This document shows, one piece after another, positions 53,797 through 63,639 of a DNA stretch of 64,000 nucleotides. Each line of letters opens with the position of its first letter. Position 1 is the first letter of the stretch. The DNA is taken from the NCBI RefSeq assembly GCF_000308615.1, contig NZ_BAGB01000027.1, positions 242,827 through 306,826 of the forward strand, written 5' to 3'. A model generated the notes under the pieces. It was not told where the DNA came from. It searched no databases and worked only from the letters and a program-made list of their open reading frames with translations. The stretch is from Nocardia jiangxiensis NBRC 101359 (GTDB lineage: Bacteria; Actinomycetota; Actinomycetes; Mycobacteriales; Mycobacteriaceae). The translations under genes and the position numbers were made by a program.

Positions 53797-55209
53797 ATGC
53801 AGAAGATGTATGCGGGCCCTCGCCTGCGAGCTCTGCGCGAGCAGCGAGGTCTGTCCCAGTCGGGGCTGGCTCGGGCGCTAGGGATCTCAGTCAGCTATGT
53901 CAACCAACTCGAACACGACCAGCGCCCACTGACAGTGCAAGTGCTGCTGCGGCTCAACACCAGCTTCGCGCTCGACATGTGTTACTTCGCACGTGACACT
54001 GACGCCAGGTTGATTGCTGACCTTCACGACGTCTTCGCTGAGGATCCGGAGGGGGCGGCGATCAGTCCTGCGGAAATCGATGATTTGGTAGCCCGTATGC
54101 CAATCGCTGCCCGCATGCTCGTCGGCCTGCACCGGCGTGCGCATGGGGCCCTTGAACAGCTCGAGCGGGCGTCGGAGGGGACCGACAGTTCCGCAACCGA
54201 ATCGCCCATTGCTCGACCGTATGAGGATGTGCGGGACTACTTCTATGACCGGCGGAATCACGTAGCCGAGCTCGACGCCGCAGCAGAAGAGCTTTTTGGC
54301 AGCAATCGGTTGACACTCGGCGGCCTCGATCTGCAGCTCACGCGGATCTTAAGAGAGCAGCACGACATTGCCGTCGTCATCCGTAACTACGATCCGCTCA
54401 AGCCTGGGCCGAAACGGCGTTACGACCCGAAATCGCGGGTACTGACTCTGGCCCGTCGGCTCTCGCACGGCCAGCGCGCGTTCCAGCTAGCTGCTCAGCT
54501 CGCGTTCCTCACGCAGACCGAGACCATGGCCAGGCTGATCGACTCTGCTGAGGGGATGCCTGATCTGTCCCGTGGCGTGCTACGCATTGGCCTCGCCAAC
54601 TACTTCGCCGGTGCTCTCGTCTTGCCCTACACACTGTTCCACGCGAATGCGGAGGCACTACGCTACGACATTGAGCTGCTGGCAGCGAAGTTCGAAGTGG
54701 GTTTCGAAACCGTTTGCCACCGTCTCTCCACCCTCCAGCGTCCGGAGCAGCGTGGAGTGCCGTTTTGCTTCGTACGCACGGATCGTGCTGGCAACATCTC
54801 GAAACGCCAGTCCGCCACTGCTTTTCACTTCTCGCAAGTTGGCGGGAGTTGCCCACTGTGGGTTGTGCACGAGGCATTCTCCGCCCCCGGCTGCATCCGC
54901 ACTCAGATTGCGCAGATGCCCGACGGACGCACCTACCTGTGGCTCGCACGAACCACTGATGAAAACACTCCGGGCTATTTGGCTCCCAAGCGTGATTTTG
55001 CGGTCGGCCTGGGCTGTGACCTGACCTATGCTGAAAAGATCGTCTATTCTCACGGTCTGCCGATCAATGACCCGAGAACCGCGGTCCTCATCGGTGCCGG
55101 GTGCAAGGTCTGCGATCGTCGGGATTGCGCTCAACGCGCGTTCCCGCAGATTGGGGCGCCGGTTCACGTCGACGACAACCAAGCTCTTACTGTTCCCTAT
55201 GGGGCATAG
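53797..55209 (+). CDS. prpR: PrpR/RamB-type short-chain fatty acid regulator (ScfR family)
   Basis: 470 residues. The N-terminal Xre-type helix-turn-helix is RLRALREQRGLSQSGLARAL, then ISVSYVNQLEHDQR; a central IrrE/ImmA-like region and a C-terminal ScfR domain follow. The cysteine set GCKVCDRRDCAQ near residue 445 is where mycobacterial PrpR is thought to hold an iron-sulphur cluster. The ATG at 53797 has GGAGGT upstream. These proteins sense propionyl- or acetyl-CoA and control methylcitrate and glyoxylate genes. It lies 3 kb from prpDBC and points toward it, which supports the PrpR rather than RamB assignment. Confidence 0.88.
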   Translation: MQKMYAGPRLRALREQRGLSQSGLARALGISVSYVNQLEHDQRPLTVQVLLRLNTSFALDMCYFARDTDARLIADLHDVFAEDPEGAAISPAEIDDLVARMPIAARMLVGLHRRAHGALEQLERASEGTDSSATESPIARPYEDVRDYFYDRRNHVAELDAAAEELFGSNRLTLGGLDLQLTRILREQHDIAVVIRNYDPLKPGPKRRYDPKSRVLTLARRLSHGQRAFQLAAQLAFLTQTETMARLIDSAEGMPDLSRGVLRIGLANYFAGALVLPYTLFHANAEALRYDIELLAAKFEVGFETVCHRLSTLQRPEQRGVPFCFVRTDRAGNISKRQSATAFHFSQVGGSCPLWVVHEAFSAPGCIRTQIAQMPDGRTYLWLARTTDENTPGYLAPKRDFAVGLGCDLTYAEKIVYSHGLPINDPRTAVLIGAGCKVCDRRDCAQRAFPQIGAPVHVDDNQALTVPYGA

Positions 55210-55470
55210 GCTTTTACCGTTGTCGGAGGTGAGGCTGACCGGATGCGTTCGTGTCCACTTCTGTTCAGGATTTACGGTCAGCAGATCGTATCGCATATCA
55301 GACTGGGCTGATGTTCAGTGACCGCCGGGTTGGGCACGGTCAATGCTGTGGCGTCGACCGGAGGCAACGCCACAGCACATGGAAGATTGGCAGCTCGACC
55401 GCCTATGATGAGATCTTGATGACGTGGTCCAAGGGCCCAGTCATGTTTGCTGTCGGCCTGATCGAACTGA

Positions 55471-55818
55471 TCATTGTTGCGTCTCGTTCCTGTCCGTTTC
55501 TTCTTCATCGGCATCCCGGCGAGGGTAGGTGCGCTGAGAATCTACCGCGAAGATATCCGTGATCTGACAGATCTCGGGCGGCATCCGTCCTTCGTCGAAA
55601 TGCTCGACTCCAGGGACAACCAGTGCCGTTGCGCCGGAGTCCTTTACGGCTCTCAGCAGCTTTTCGATGGGATGCGAGGTTCGGTCGCTGAAGGCAACGA
55701 TCTTGCCGAGTTCCAGCCCCATAAGGCGGGCGTGATGTCGTATGTGGTACTCGTCCCAACGCTGCTTGTATCTGCTGACATCGGATCTCAGGTAGCCGAG
55801 TGCGCGTTGCCTAGCCAT
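55471..55818 (-). CDS. Hypothetical protein with resolvase-like N-terminal fold
   Basis: 115 residues. RALGYLRSDVSRYKQRWDEY, then LGKIVAFSDRTSHPIEKLLR and GATALVVPGVEHFD, look like the catalytic-domain core of small serine recombinases, but the nucleophilic Ser context is not clear and no DNA-binding domain follows. Similar short proteins occur in actinobacteria as uncharacterised genes. GAAGGAAGG lies upstream of the ATG. It sits between prpR and prpC on the opposite strand to prpR. Function unknown. Confidence 0.6.
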   Translation of the reverse strand: MARQRALGYLRSDVSRYKQRWDEYHIRHHARLMGLELGKIVAFSDRTSHPIEKLLRAVKDSGATALVVPGVEHFDEGRMPPEICQITDIFAVDSQRTYPRRDADEEETDRNETQQ

Positions 55819-56122
55819 CTTGATCGCCTTCCTTCGCCTGGTTCGGGGAGGTCGCGAAAATGCCTTCTGGGGGAGGGAGAGTCATTAGTGGTCGTTGGTG
55901 CTGACATCGGGGTAGGCGACGTGCAGGTGGCGCGTCGGCGATCGATTGATTCGGTGGGCCTTCAGGTTCGACGTGAACCTCGGCTTGTGCAATTACCGGC
56001 AGGTTCGAGGCCCCATACAGCCGGATGCTGTGGATCTCGGTGTTTGCGGGGCAGAAGGTGGGGCGGGCCGATCAACTCTGGCTGCGGGTTCTGTCACACC
56101 CTCGGTCCCGCCCCCGGGGCTG

Positions 56123-57244
56123 TCAGGCAACGGAACGTTGTGGTACGCCAACGTATTCGCTGAGCGGCCGGATCAAGGCATTGGATCCACTCTGTTCGAT
56201 GATGTGGGCTGTCCAGCCGGTGATGCGGCTCATGACGAAGATTGGGGTGAACACCTCGATATCGAAACCGAGCAGGTAATAGGCTGGGCCGGTAGGGAAA
56301 TCGAGGTTTGGCTTGATACCCGTCGAATCATTCATGGTGTTCTCGAGAATCTGGTACATGCGTACCCACTTCTGTCCGCCGGTAGCTGCAGCGATGTCCA
56401 GGAACGCTTTCTTCATGGTCGGCACCCGAGAGTCACCATTCTTGTAGACCCGGTGGCCGAAGCCCATGATCTTTTCCTTGTTCGCCAATTTGCTGTGCAT
56501 CCACTCCTCTGCCAGCGCTGGATCATTGATCTCGAGCATGTTGTGCATGACGGCTTCGTTGGCGCCGCCGTGCAGCGGCCCTTTGAGCGCACCGATGGCG
56601 GCGGTGACGGCGCTGTAGATGTCCGATAACGTTGAGGTGACTACTCGGGCGGCGAAAGTGGACGCATTGAAGCTGTGCTCGGCATACAGGATCAGCGATA
56701 CCTCGAATGCTTTGACCAGCTCGGGTGCCGGCACCTCGCCGAAGCACATACCCAAGAAGTTCTCGGCGAACCCAAGATTCATACTCGGTGCTATGGGATC
56801 CAGGCCGTGGCGGCGTCGGTGGTCGGCGGCCACGATGGTCGGGAGCACCGCCATCATGCGTATTGCCTTGGTCCGATTAGCTTTCGGCGAGTTGTCGTCT
56901 TCGAGCGGGTCTTCCGCGCCGATATAGCTGATCGCCGTGCGCACCACGTCCATCGGATGGCAGTTCTCGGGCAGCTTCGCGACCAGTGACAAGAGGGAGC
57001 GATCAGCACTCCGGCTCGCGCGTTCTCGCTGGCAGAATCGGTCGAGTTCGGCGGCGGTCGGCAGTTCGCCGTGCCACAGCAGGTAGGCGACCTGCTCGAA
57101 GCTGCAGCTGGCGGCCAGATCTTGCACCGCGTAGCCGCGATAGGTCAGTGAGTTGGTTTCCGGCACCACCTTGGAGATCGCGGTGGTGTCGACGACGACG
57201 CCGGCGAGACCCTTGTAGACGGTCGGTATCGCAGTCTCCGCCAT
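56123..57244 (-). CDS. prpC: 2-methylcitrate synthase
   Basis: 373 residues, the length of short bacterial type II-like citrate/methylcitrate synthases. Catalytic positions are His in AEHSFNAST, His in GFGHRVYKNGD and Asp in NLDFPTGP. It condenses propionyl-CoA with oxaloacetate. It is the last gene of the prpDBC operon; its ATG overlaps the prpB stop by one base (TAATG). The prp context separates it from the housekeeping citrate synthase. Confidence 0.93.
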   Translation of the reverse strand: MAETAIPTVYKGLAGVVVDTTAISKVVPETNSLTYRGYAVQDLAASCSFEQVAYLLWHGELPTAAELDRFCQRERASRSADRSLLSLVAKLPENCHPMDVVRTAISYIGAEDPLEDDNSPKANRTKAIRMMAVLPTIVAADHRRRHGLDPIAPSMNLGFAENFLGMCFGEVPAPELVKAFEVSLILYAEHSFNASTFAARVVTSTLSDIYSAVTAAIGALKGPLHGGANEAVMHNMLEINDPALAEEWMHSKLANKEKIMGFGHRVYKNGDSRVPTMKKAFLDIAAATGGQKWVRMYQILENTMNDSTGIKPNLDFPTGPAYYLLGFDIEVFTPIFVMSRITGWTAHIIEQSGSNALIRPLSEYVGVPQRSVA

Positions 57245-58158
57245 TACTGGTTCCTTCCCAGGGTGAAATTGAAGATGTCGGAATCGAATTCGTTGTAACG
57301 CTCGTACTGCAGGAGCTCGTAGAGGCGGCTGCGCTGCTGCATACGGCCCAGCAAGGTGGACTGGGTGCCGGTCGCCGCGATCTCTCGCAGCCCGGTCTCA
57401 GTGGCGTACATCGCGAGCCGAAGGGTGGTCACTGGGTAGATGACCGCGTCGTAGCCGATCGACTCCAACGTCTGCGCCGGTATCAGCTCGGATTTGCCGA
57501 ACTCGGTCATGTTGGCCAGCAGAGGAATCGACACTGCACCGCGGAACTTCTCGAAATCAGCCGCCGTGTCGAGCGCCTCCGTGAAAATGAGGTCTGCACC
57601 CGCGTCGACATAGGCCTTGGCGCGTTCGATGGCTGCGTCGATTCCCTCGATCCCGGCTGCATCGGTGCGCGCGCAGATCACGAAATTCGGGTCACGTCGT
57701 GCGGATACGGCTGCGCGCAACCGTCGCACCATCTCCGCGGTCGGCACCACCGCCTTGCCGTCCAGATGGCCGCACCGTTTCGGGTTGACCTGATCTTCGA
57801 GATGACAGCCGGCGATACCTGCATCCTCGAGGACGCTTACTGTGCGGGCGGCGCTCATGGGTTCACCGAAGCCGGTGTCAGCATCGATGAGGACAGGTAA
57901 ATCGGTGACGCTGGCGATCTGCTGGCCGCGTCCAGCAACCTCGGATAAGGTGGTGAGCCCGATGTCGGGCAACCCCAGGTCGGCCGACAGCACCGCGCCG
58001 GAAACGTAGACGCCTTCGAAACCGATCTCCTGAATCAGCTTGGCCACCAAAGGGTTGAATGCGCCGGGGAACCGCTGAATCGTGCCGGAGTTCAGGCCGG
58101 CTTTGAGCGCGGCACGCTTGTCTGCGGCAGAGGTGGCGGCAGCGATGAGACCGGTCAT
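57244..58158 (-). CDS. prpB: 2-methylisocitrate lyase
   Basis: 304 residues of the isocitrate lyase/PEP mutase superfamily. The catalytic loop reads NPKRCGHLDGK, the lyase signature, in contrast to the EDK-x5-NS of the PEP mutase in this window. DADTGFGE is the metal-binding block. It cleaves 2-methylisocitrate to pyruvate and succinate. The start overlaps the prpD stop by one base, so the genes are translationally coupled. Confidence 0.95.
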   Translation of the reverse strand: MTGLIAAATSAADKRAALKAGLNSGTIQRFPGAFNPLVAKLIQEIGFEGVYVSGAVLSADLGLPDIGLTTLSEVAGRGQQIASVTDLPVLIDADTGFGEPMSAARTVSVLEDAGIAGCHLEDQVNPKRCGHLDGKAVVPTAEMVRRLRAAVSARRDPNFVICARTDAAGIEGIDAAIERAKAYVDAGADLIFTEALDTAADFEKFRGAVSIPLLANMTEFGKSELIPAQTLESIGYDAVIYPVTTLRLAMYATETGLREIAATGTQSTLLGRMQQRSRLYELLQYERYNEFDSDIFNFTLGRNQ

Positions 58159-59660
58159 CAGAAGAGCCCCCTCGGAGACTTCGGCGCGCGGGCAAGCACT
58201 TCATCTGGGACCGAGAAACAGAGCTGGGAAAGCTCTCCGGCTGCAAGCTCTCGCGTGTTCTGCACGGCCTCCAGGAAGCGGTCCTGCTCGGCCGGCACGA
58301 TCACGTCTTCTGCCAGGGTGCGGAACTTCTCGACATATTGTGGGCGAGCGAACGGCCGAGCACCGTATGGATTGGCGTCCGCGATTGCCAGCTCGTCCAC
58401 GATGACCTCCCCATTCTCGAGGGTGACTTCTGCGCGCGCGCCGAACGCCCTCTCATTCGGATCCAAGGCGTGGTAGCGACGAGTCCATTCAGGGTCCTCG
58501 GTAGTGGAGATCTTGTTCCACAACGCGATCGTCTCGGGGCGCTGCGCGCGTTCGGGTGCGTATGAGCGTTCGTGATGCCAAGCACCGTCTTCCAGCGCGA
58601 CCGCGAAGACATACATGACCGAATGATCAAGCGTTTCGCGCGAGGCCTTGGGATCGAACTTCTGCGGGTCGTTGGAGCCGGTGCCAATCACCACATGAGT
58701 GTGGTGGCTGGTGTGCAGGACGATGGACTGGACCTGTGTCAGGTCGCCGATGCGTTTGCGCATGCGGCGAGCCAGGTCGATCGGCGCTTGACTCTGGTAC
58801 TCGGCCGAGTGCTCCTTGGTGTAGGAGTCCAGGATTGCTCGTTTTGCCTCGCCCGGGCTGGGCAATGAGACCGAGTACTCCGCGTCGGGGCCACCCAGCA
58901 GCCAGGCGATAACGCCGTCCTCACCCTCCCAGATCGGGGAAGGCGCACCCTCGCCCCGCATCGCGCGATCGACGGCTTCGACGGCCATCTTCCCAGCGAA
59001 GGCCGGGGCGTAGGCCTTCCAACTGGAGATCTTGCCCTTGCGGGACTGGCGAGTGGCGGTGGTGGTGTGCAGTGCCTGGCCGATGGCCTGGTAGATGGTC
59101 TCGGTGTCCAACCCCAGAAGGGTGCCGATTCCCGCGGCGGCAGAGGGGCCGAGGTGGGCCACATGGTCGATCTTGTGCTCGTGCAAGCAGATCGCGCGCG
59201 CGAGATCGATTTGAACTTCGTAACCTGTTGCGATACCGCGGATCAGGTCGCGCCCGGTGCGCCCGGTGTGCTGGGCGACAGCCAGGATCGGCGGGATGTT
59301 GTCGCCCGGATGCGAGTACTCTGCGCCGAGGAATGTGTCGTGAAAGTCCAACTCGCGCACCGCGACGCCGTTGGCCCATGCAGCCCACTCAGGAGAGTAG
59401 GAACCGTTGAGACCAAAGACCGCCGCACCTTGGTCGTAGGGATGGGCGATTGCCTGGGCACGCGCGTTGGCGACGGGGCGACGGACCAACGAGGCTGCAG
59501 CGACCGCGGCGTTGTCGATGATCCTGTTGACGATCATCTCTTCGGTGTCGGCGGCGACTTCCGCACTGTCGGTGGCGACTTCGGCTATCCGCCAGGCAAG
59601 GTGTTCTTCGCGAGGGAATTCCTCCGCGGAACGATGGGTGCGAACGATATGGTTCTTCAC
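58158..59660 (-). CDS. prpD: 2-methylcitrate dehydratase (MmgE/PrpD family)
   Basis: 500 residues. MmgE/PrpD blocks include [38 protein letters not shown] and [17 protein letters not shown]. It removes water from 2-methylcitrate to give 2-methyl-cis-aconitate. The GTG start at 59660 has GGAGG ten bases upstream. First gene of prpD-prpB-prpC. A TTGCAAA site lies 75 bp upstream. Confidence 0.94.
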   Translation of the reverse strand: MKNHIVRTHRSAEEFPREEHLAWRIAEVATDSAEVAADTEEMIVNRIIDNAAVAAASLVRRPVANARAQAIAHPYDQGAAVFGLNGSYSPEWAAWANGVAVRELDFHDTFLGAEYSHPGDNIPPILAVAQHTGRTGRDLIRGIATGYEVQIDLARAICLHEHKIDHVAHLGPSAAAGIGTLLGLDTETIYQAIGQALHTTTATRQSRKGKISSWKAYAPAFAGKMAVEAVDRAMRGEGAPSPIWEGEDGVIAWLLGGPDAEYSVSLPSPGEAKRAILDSYTKEHSAEYQSQAPIDLARRMRKRIGDLTQVQSIVLHTSHHTHVVIGTGSNDPQKFDPKASRETLDHSVMYVFAVALEDGAWHHERSYAPERAQRPETIALWNKISTTEDPEWTRRYHALDPNERAFGARAEVTLENGEVIVDELAIADANPYGARPFARPQYVEKFRTLAEDVIVPAEQDRFLEAVQNTRELAAGELSQLCFSVPDEVLARAPKSPRGLF

Positions 59661-59734
59661 AGTTCGGTGGCCTCCAGACGTGTTTTCACCGGATAATTCG
59701 GACGTTACACAGAATGAATTGGAGACGGTACCTG

Positions 59735-59741
59735 TTGCAAA
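59735..59741. promoter_or_regulatory. Candidate PrpR/RamB binding site upstream of prpD
   Basis: TTGCAAA within TGTTGCAAAAGTG, about 75 bp upstream of the prpD start. ScfR-family regulators bind sites built on (A)TTTGCAAA, so this is a plausible PrpR target; only the core matches. It lies next to an AT-rich stretch that could be the promoter. Confidence 0.4.
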
Positions 59742-60348
59742 AGTGTAATTTTGTGGAAGCTCACTTGCGAATTTGACAAGGTGGGCGGAAAGTTGGGTTT
59801 GTATCCCTGAATCGCGTGCAGGGCGGTGGTGTTGATCGGATGCCTAGTTCCGCGTCAGACCGTGTCGCCCCCAGGAATGTGACATATTGCATAGCTTGAG
59901 ATTCTCTGGCGTGCTCCGCATTTCGGATCGTTTTCGTATGCGAGTGATTACCAGTGTCAGCGCCGCTCACAGTCCGGATGATCCCTGACCGACACCGGGG
60001 TGGAGCGCGCATCGAGGGCGCCGACAGTCTTCAACGGTAGCCGTCCATCCGCTCGGATCGCCGTGGTCCGGCCGACCGTGGGTCTTCCTCCTCCAGCTGG
60101 AGGTGGGCAAGTCGGACAATGGTTGCGGTGCTGGTCGGCGTAGCGGTCGAGCAGCGAGGGAAGCTCGGAGGTGGTAGTCGTTTCGCCGAGCCCGAGGAAG
60201 ATGCTGTGACGCGCACGCGCTGGAGCTGACGGCGCACAGTGCCGGTGCCGAATTCAGTACCCAGCTGCTGACACGAGCCAAGGAATACGATGTCGAAGTG
60301 CCAATTCCGGCAGCGGCTGATCCCGAAAGCATATGCGATGCTTTGCGG
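59742..60348. other. Gene-free stretch between prpD and the LuxR-type kinase
   Basis: About 600 bp with no supported gene. Open frames are short, lack initiation sites and match no family I know. The right part lies downstream of the kinase-regulator stop and should include its terminator, but no strong hairpin with a T-run was seen. Confidence 0.4.
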
Positions 60349-63300
60349 TCAAAGGCTTTCGTGATGGCCCCGGTCCACGATCCAGGCCGCGATCTGAGCA
60401 CGGGAAGTGAAGCCGAGTTTGGTCAGAATCTTTTCGACATGGTGCTCTGCGGTGCGTTGCGAGATCACCAATTTTGCTGCGATTTGCTTGTTCGTAAGCC
60501 CTTTGGCGACAAACTCGGCGACCTGCCGTTCGCGGTCGGTCAACTCCATCCCTGAAGCGTGGGGGGTGGCATTTTCCGGCTCTCCCAATGCGTAGGCCAC
60601 CGCAGCGTTCATTCCCATGGCCTGACCGCGCTTGAACATCGCATCGAATCGTTGGTTACCGAGCTTGCGACGCACCATGTGCTCGCATTCGTCGTGTGCG
60701 TCGGATAGCTCGGGGAAGAAAATCGAAACGCCGGAGGTGGACCGGAGCAGATTTTCTGCGGCACCCATCAGAACGGCTGCGCGCTCACTATCATGATCGG
60801 CGGTGGTCCAGGCCAGCCCCTCGATATCGAACGCCGCGATCATCGGGCTGCGCACGCGCCGATTGACTCGTAGCGATTTCTGCAGTAATTCTTGTGCGTG
60901 TGGTTGCTGGCCTTGTTGCCACGCGGCGATTCCCATTCCCCACAGCGCACGCGACCGAAGCAGAGATTCGCCACTCTCTTCGGTGATGGCGAGCATTTGC
61001 TCGTGACACTCGATCGCCCGCTGGGTATCGCCCTGCGATGCGTACGCCCAACCCAGCAACATCAGCACAGCAACGTGGAAATATCCCTTTCTGTTCGAGC
61101 TGAACACCTCGACCGCTCGCTCGAAGGAAGATACTGCCCGCGCAGGTTCGTCTCTATACAGCGCCAAGGAGCCGTCGGCCCAGGCAACCAGCGCCTGGTT
61201 CATAGGAGTGCGATCCTGTTCTGCCAGAGCGCGCGCCTGCTCCAGTAGGGCCTCGGCCAACGAAAAGTCTCGCTGCATCGTGGCCAGGACAATGCCGGCA
61301 TGAAGCGCCCTGATGCGGTCGGGAATCGAACGAACGGTGGGATGGGCCAGGGCGCGGGCGATCCAGCGCCGACCTTCACCATGCATACCGCGGTAGCTCC
61401 AGAACATCCACAGCGCCGCGGTGGTGCGCAGCCCAGCTTCGCCCGAGGTTGCGCTGTCGTCGGAGGTGTAGAACTCGAGCGCCTCCCGCAGATTCGGTTG
61501 CTCACGCTCGAGACGGGCCAGCAGGTCAGGCTGTCGGTCGCTTATCCACCCGGCCTCGGCATCCAGCGCCAACCGCTGGTACCAGTCACTGAACCGACGG
61601 CGCAGATCCAGATCTTCGCCGGACTCGTTCAGCTGTTCGCGACCGTATTCTCGCAGCGTCTCGAGCATACGGAATCGCACCACGCCATCAGATTCCTCCC
61701 GGTTCACGATCGATTTATCCACCAAGGACGACAACGCGTCCAGGAGGCTCTCCGGCGCTAACTCGGCACCGCAGATCTGTTCGGCGGCATCGAGTTCGAA
61801 ACCGCCGGCGAACACCGACAACCGGGCCCACAGTCGCTGCTCGACCGTGGTGCACAATTGGTAACTCCAGTCGATGCACCACCGCAGCGTCTGCTGCCGC
61901 TGCGGCGCCGTGCGGCTACTGTGGGTCAGCAGGGTGTACCGGTCGGTCAGCCGCGCCAGGATTTGCTGTGGTGACATCGTGCGCATCCGCGCCGCTGCCA
62001 GCTCAATCGCCAGCGGCAATCCGTCCAACCGGGCGCAGACCCCGGCCACCGCGGCTTTGTTGTCCGCAGTGACCTCGAAGCCCGGAACCACCGCCGCGGC
62101 GCGCTCGGCGAACAAGGTTACCGCGTCGTATTGGGGCAGCCCCCGCAGCGTGGGCTCACCGTCGGAGCTCGGAACGGACAGCGGTAATACCCGCAACACC
62201 GCTTCCCCAGCAATATCCAGCGGCTCGCGGCTGGTGAGGAGAATCCGCAGGTCCGCACACGCCACCAACAATGTCTCGACCAATCTCGCCAACGCCTCGA
62301 CAACCTGCTCGCCATTGTCCAAAACCAGCAACGCTTCCCGGGAACGTAGGAAGTTGACCAGCACCTGCGGCATCGGCTGGGCCGAATCGCCCCGCAAGCC
62401 CAGCGAGGCAGCCACGACGTCTACCAGCAGTGTCGGGTCGCGCACGTCGGCCAGTTCGATCACCCGTACCCCATCGGCGAAACCTGATCGAGCATTCGAC
62501 GCCGCCCGCAACGCCAGCCGGGTTTTGCCGACACCACCGATTCCGGTCAATGTCACCAGCCGCGTCACCGACAGCAGGTTCTTGATCTCGGATGTCTCAG
62601 CGCGGCGGTTGACGAAACTCGTCAACTCGAGCGGCAACTCACCCGTACTTCGGTAAGCCTCCATTTGTTGCGAGGGGGGCGACTCCCCCCTCGCGGGAGT
62701 ACGGCCAGGCAACCCTGGTGCCGCAGTCGGTGTGCCATACACGGCCATCTCACCGACCTGATATCCGTGGTTCCGCTGGACCTGGCGGATCGTCTCGCCC
62801 AACCTCGCCGCCGACGGCCTCTGCTGCGGATCCCGGTTCATCGCCGCTCTCACGACCGCCGCCACATCGTCGGTAATACCGCCCTGCCGCAGGTCCGGCG
62901 TGGGCTGGCTGGTGATCCGCAAAAACTGTGCAACCACCTCCTCACCGCTGTGACGCTCGAACGCCGCATGTCCGGTCAGCGCACAGAATAGAGTCGCACC
63001 CAGCCCGTACACATCTGCTGCCGGTGTCGCGGTCCCGCCACTGAGCACCTCCGGGGCGGTGAATGCTGGAGAACCCGTCAGGATGCCCGTGGCCGTCTGG
63101 AACCCTCCTGCGATACGCGCGATACCGAAATCGGTTAATGCAGGTTCCCCGTAGTCGGTGAGCAGAATGTTTCCCGGTTTCACATCGCGATGCACGATCC
63201 CGAGTCGGTGCGCGCTCTCGAGCGCACCGGCGATCTTCACCCCGACCCAGAGCACCGTCTCGGTCGGTACCGGCCCTTGTCGGCGGATCCAAGCATCGAG

Positions 63301-63639
63301 TGAATCCAAGGGGTGATACGGCATTACCAGATATGGTCGCCCGACGGCCGTGACACCCACCTGCAGCACCATGACGATGTTCGGATGCCCAGTCAGCCGC
63401 CCCATCGCTTGTTGTTCGCGGAAGAATCGCTCCTGGTTGTCGGCATCCAGTTCTGCAGTCAGCACCTTCACGGCGACCGTGCGGTCCAGCGCTACTTGCG
63501 TGCACCGGTAGACGACACCGAAACCCCCTCGGCCGATCTCCTTCGCATCCTCGAGCCCGGCCGCACTCAACTCCGTCGCGACGGGCATATTCACGTCGCG
63601 GCGGGTTTCCAGCGGATCCTCGTCGACCATCACATGCAC
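60349..63639 (-). CDS. Ser/Thr kinase-STAND ATPase-TPR-LuxR fusion regulator
   Basis: 1096 residues. The kinase domain (33-290) has GRGGFG, Lys58, HRD (150-152) and DFG (170-172). An NB-ARC-type ATPase follows with Walker A TGIGGVGKT (365-373), LLVLDNGEQV and LLTSREPL, then TPR-like helices (RDFSLAEALLEQARALAEQD and similar). A C-terminal LuxR helix-turn-helix (residues 1030-1092: LTDRERQVAEFVAKGLTNKQ, then AAKLVISQRTAEHHVEKIL) binds DNA. Unlike the PknK-like protein at 49.3-52.8 kb it can act directly on promoters. The kinase halves are close to each other (shared RLTGHPNIV/RLSGHPNIV and LTGHAAFER), while the ATPase halves differ. It is upstream of and parallel to prpDBC. Confidence 0.92.
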   Translation of the reverse strand: MHVMVDEDPLETRRDVNMPVATELSAAGLEDAKEIGRGGFGVVYRCTQVALDRTVAVKVLTAELDADNQERFFREQQAMGRLTGHPNIVMVLQVGVTAVGRPYLVMPYHPLDSLDAWIRRQGPVPTETVLWVGVKIAGALESAHRLGIVHRDVKPGNILLTDYGEPALTDFGIARIAGGFQTATGILTGSPAFTAPEVLSGGTATPAADVYGLGATLFCALTGHAAFERHSGEEVVAQFLRITSQPTPDLRQGGITDDVAAVVRAAMNRDPQQRPSAARLGETIRQVQRNHGYQVGEMAVYGTPTAAPGLPGRTPARGESPPSQQMEAYRSTGELPLELTSFVNRRAETSEIKNLLSVTRLVTLTGIGGVGKTRLALRAASNARSGFADGVRVIELADVRDPTLLVDVVAASLGLRGDSAQPMPQVLVNFLRSREALLVLDNGEQVVEALARLVETLLVACADLRILLTSREPLDIAGEAVLRVLPLSVPSSDGEPTLRGLPQYDAVTLFAERAAAVVPGFEVTADNKAAVAGVCARLDGLPLAIELAAARMRTMSPQQILARLTDRYTLLTHSSRTAPQRQQTLRWCIDWSYQLCTTVEQRLWARLSVFAGGFELDAAEQICGAELAPESLLDALSSLVDKSIVNREESDGVVRFRMLETLREYGREQLNESGEDLDLRRRFSDWYQRLALDAEAGWISDRQPDLLARLEREQPNLREALEFYTSDDSATSGEAGLRTTAALWMFWSYRGMHGEGRRWIARALAHPTVRSIPDRIRALHAGIVLATMQRDFSLAEALLEQARALAEQDRTPMNQALVAWADGSLALYRDEPARAVSSFERAVEVFSSNRKGYFHVAVLMLLGWAYASQGDTQRAIECHEQMLAITEESGESLLRSRALWGMGIAAWQQGQQPHAQELLQKSLRVNRRVRSPMIAAFDIEGLAWTTADHDSERAAVLMGAAENLLRSTSGVSIFFPELSDAHDECEHMVRRKLGNQRFDAMFKRGQAMGMNAAVAYALGEPENATPHASGMELTDRERQVAEFVAKGLTNKQIAAKLVISQRTAEHHVEKILTKLGFTSRAQIAAWIVDRGHHESL

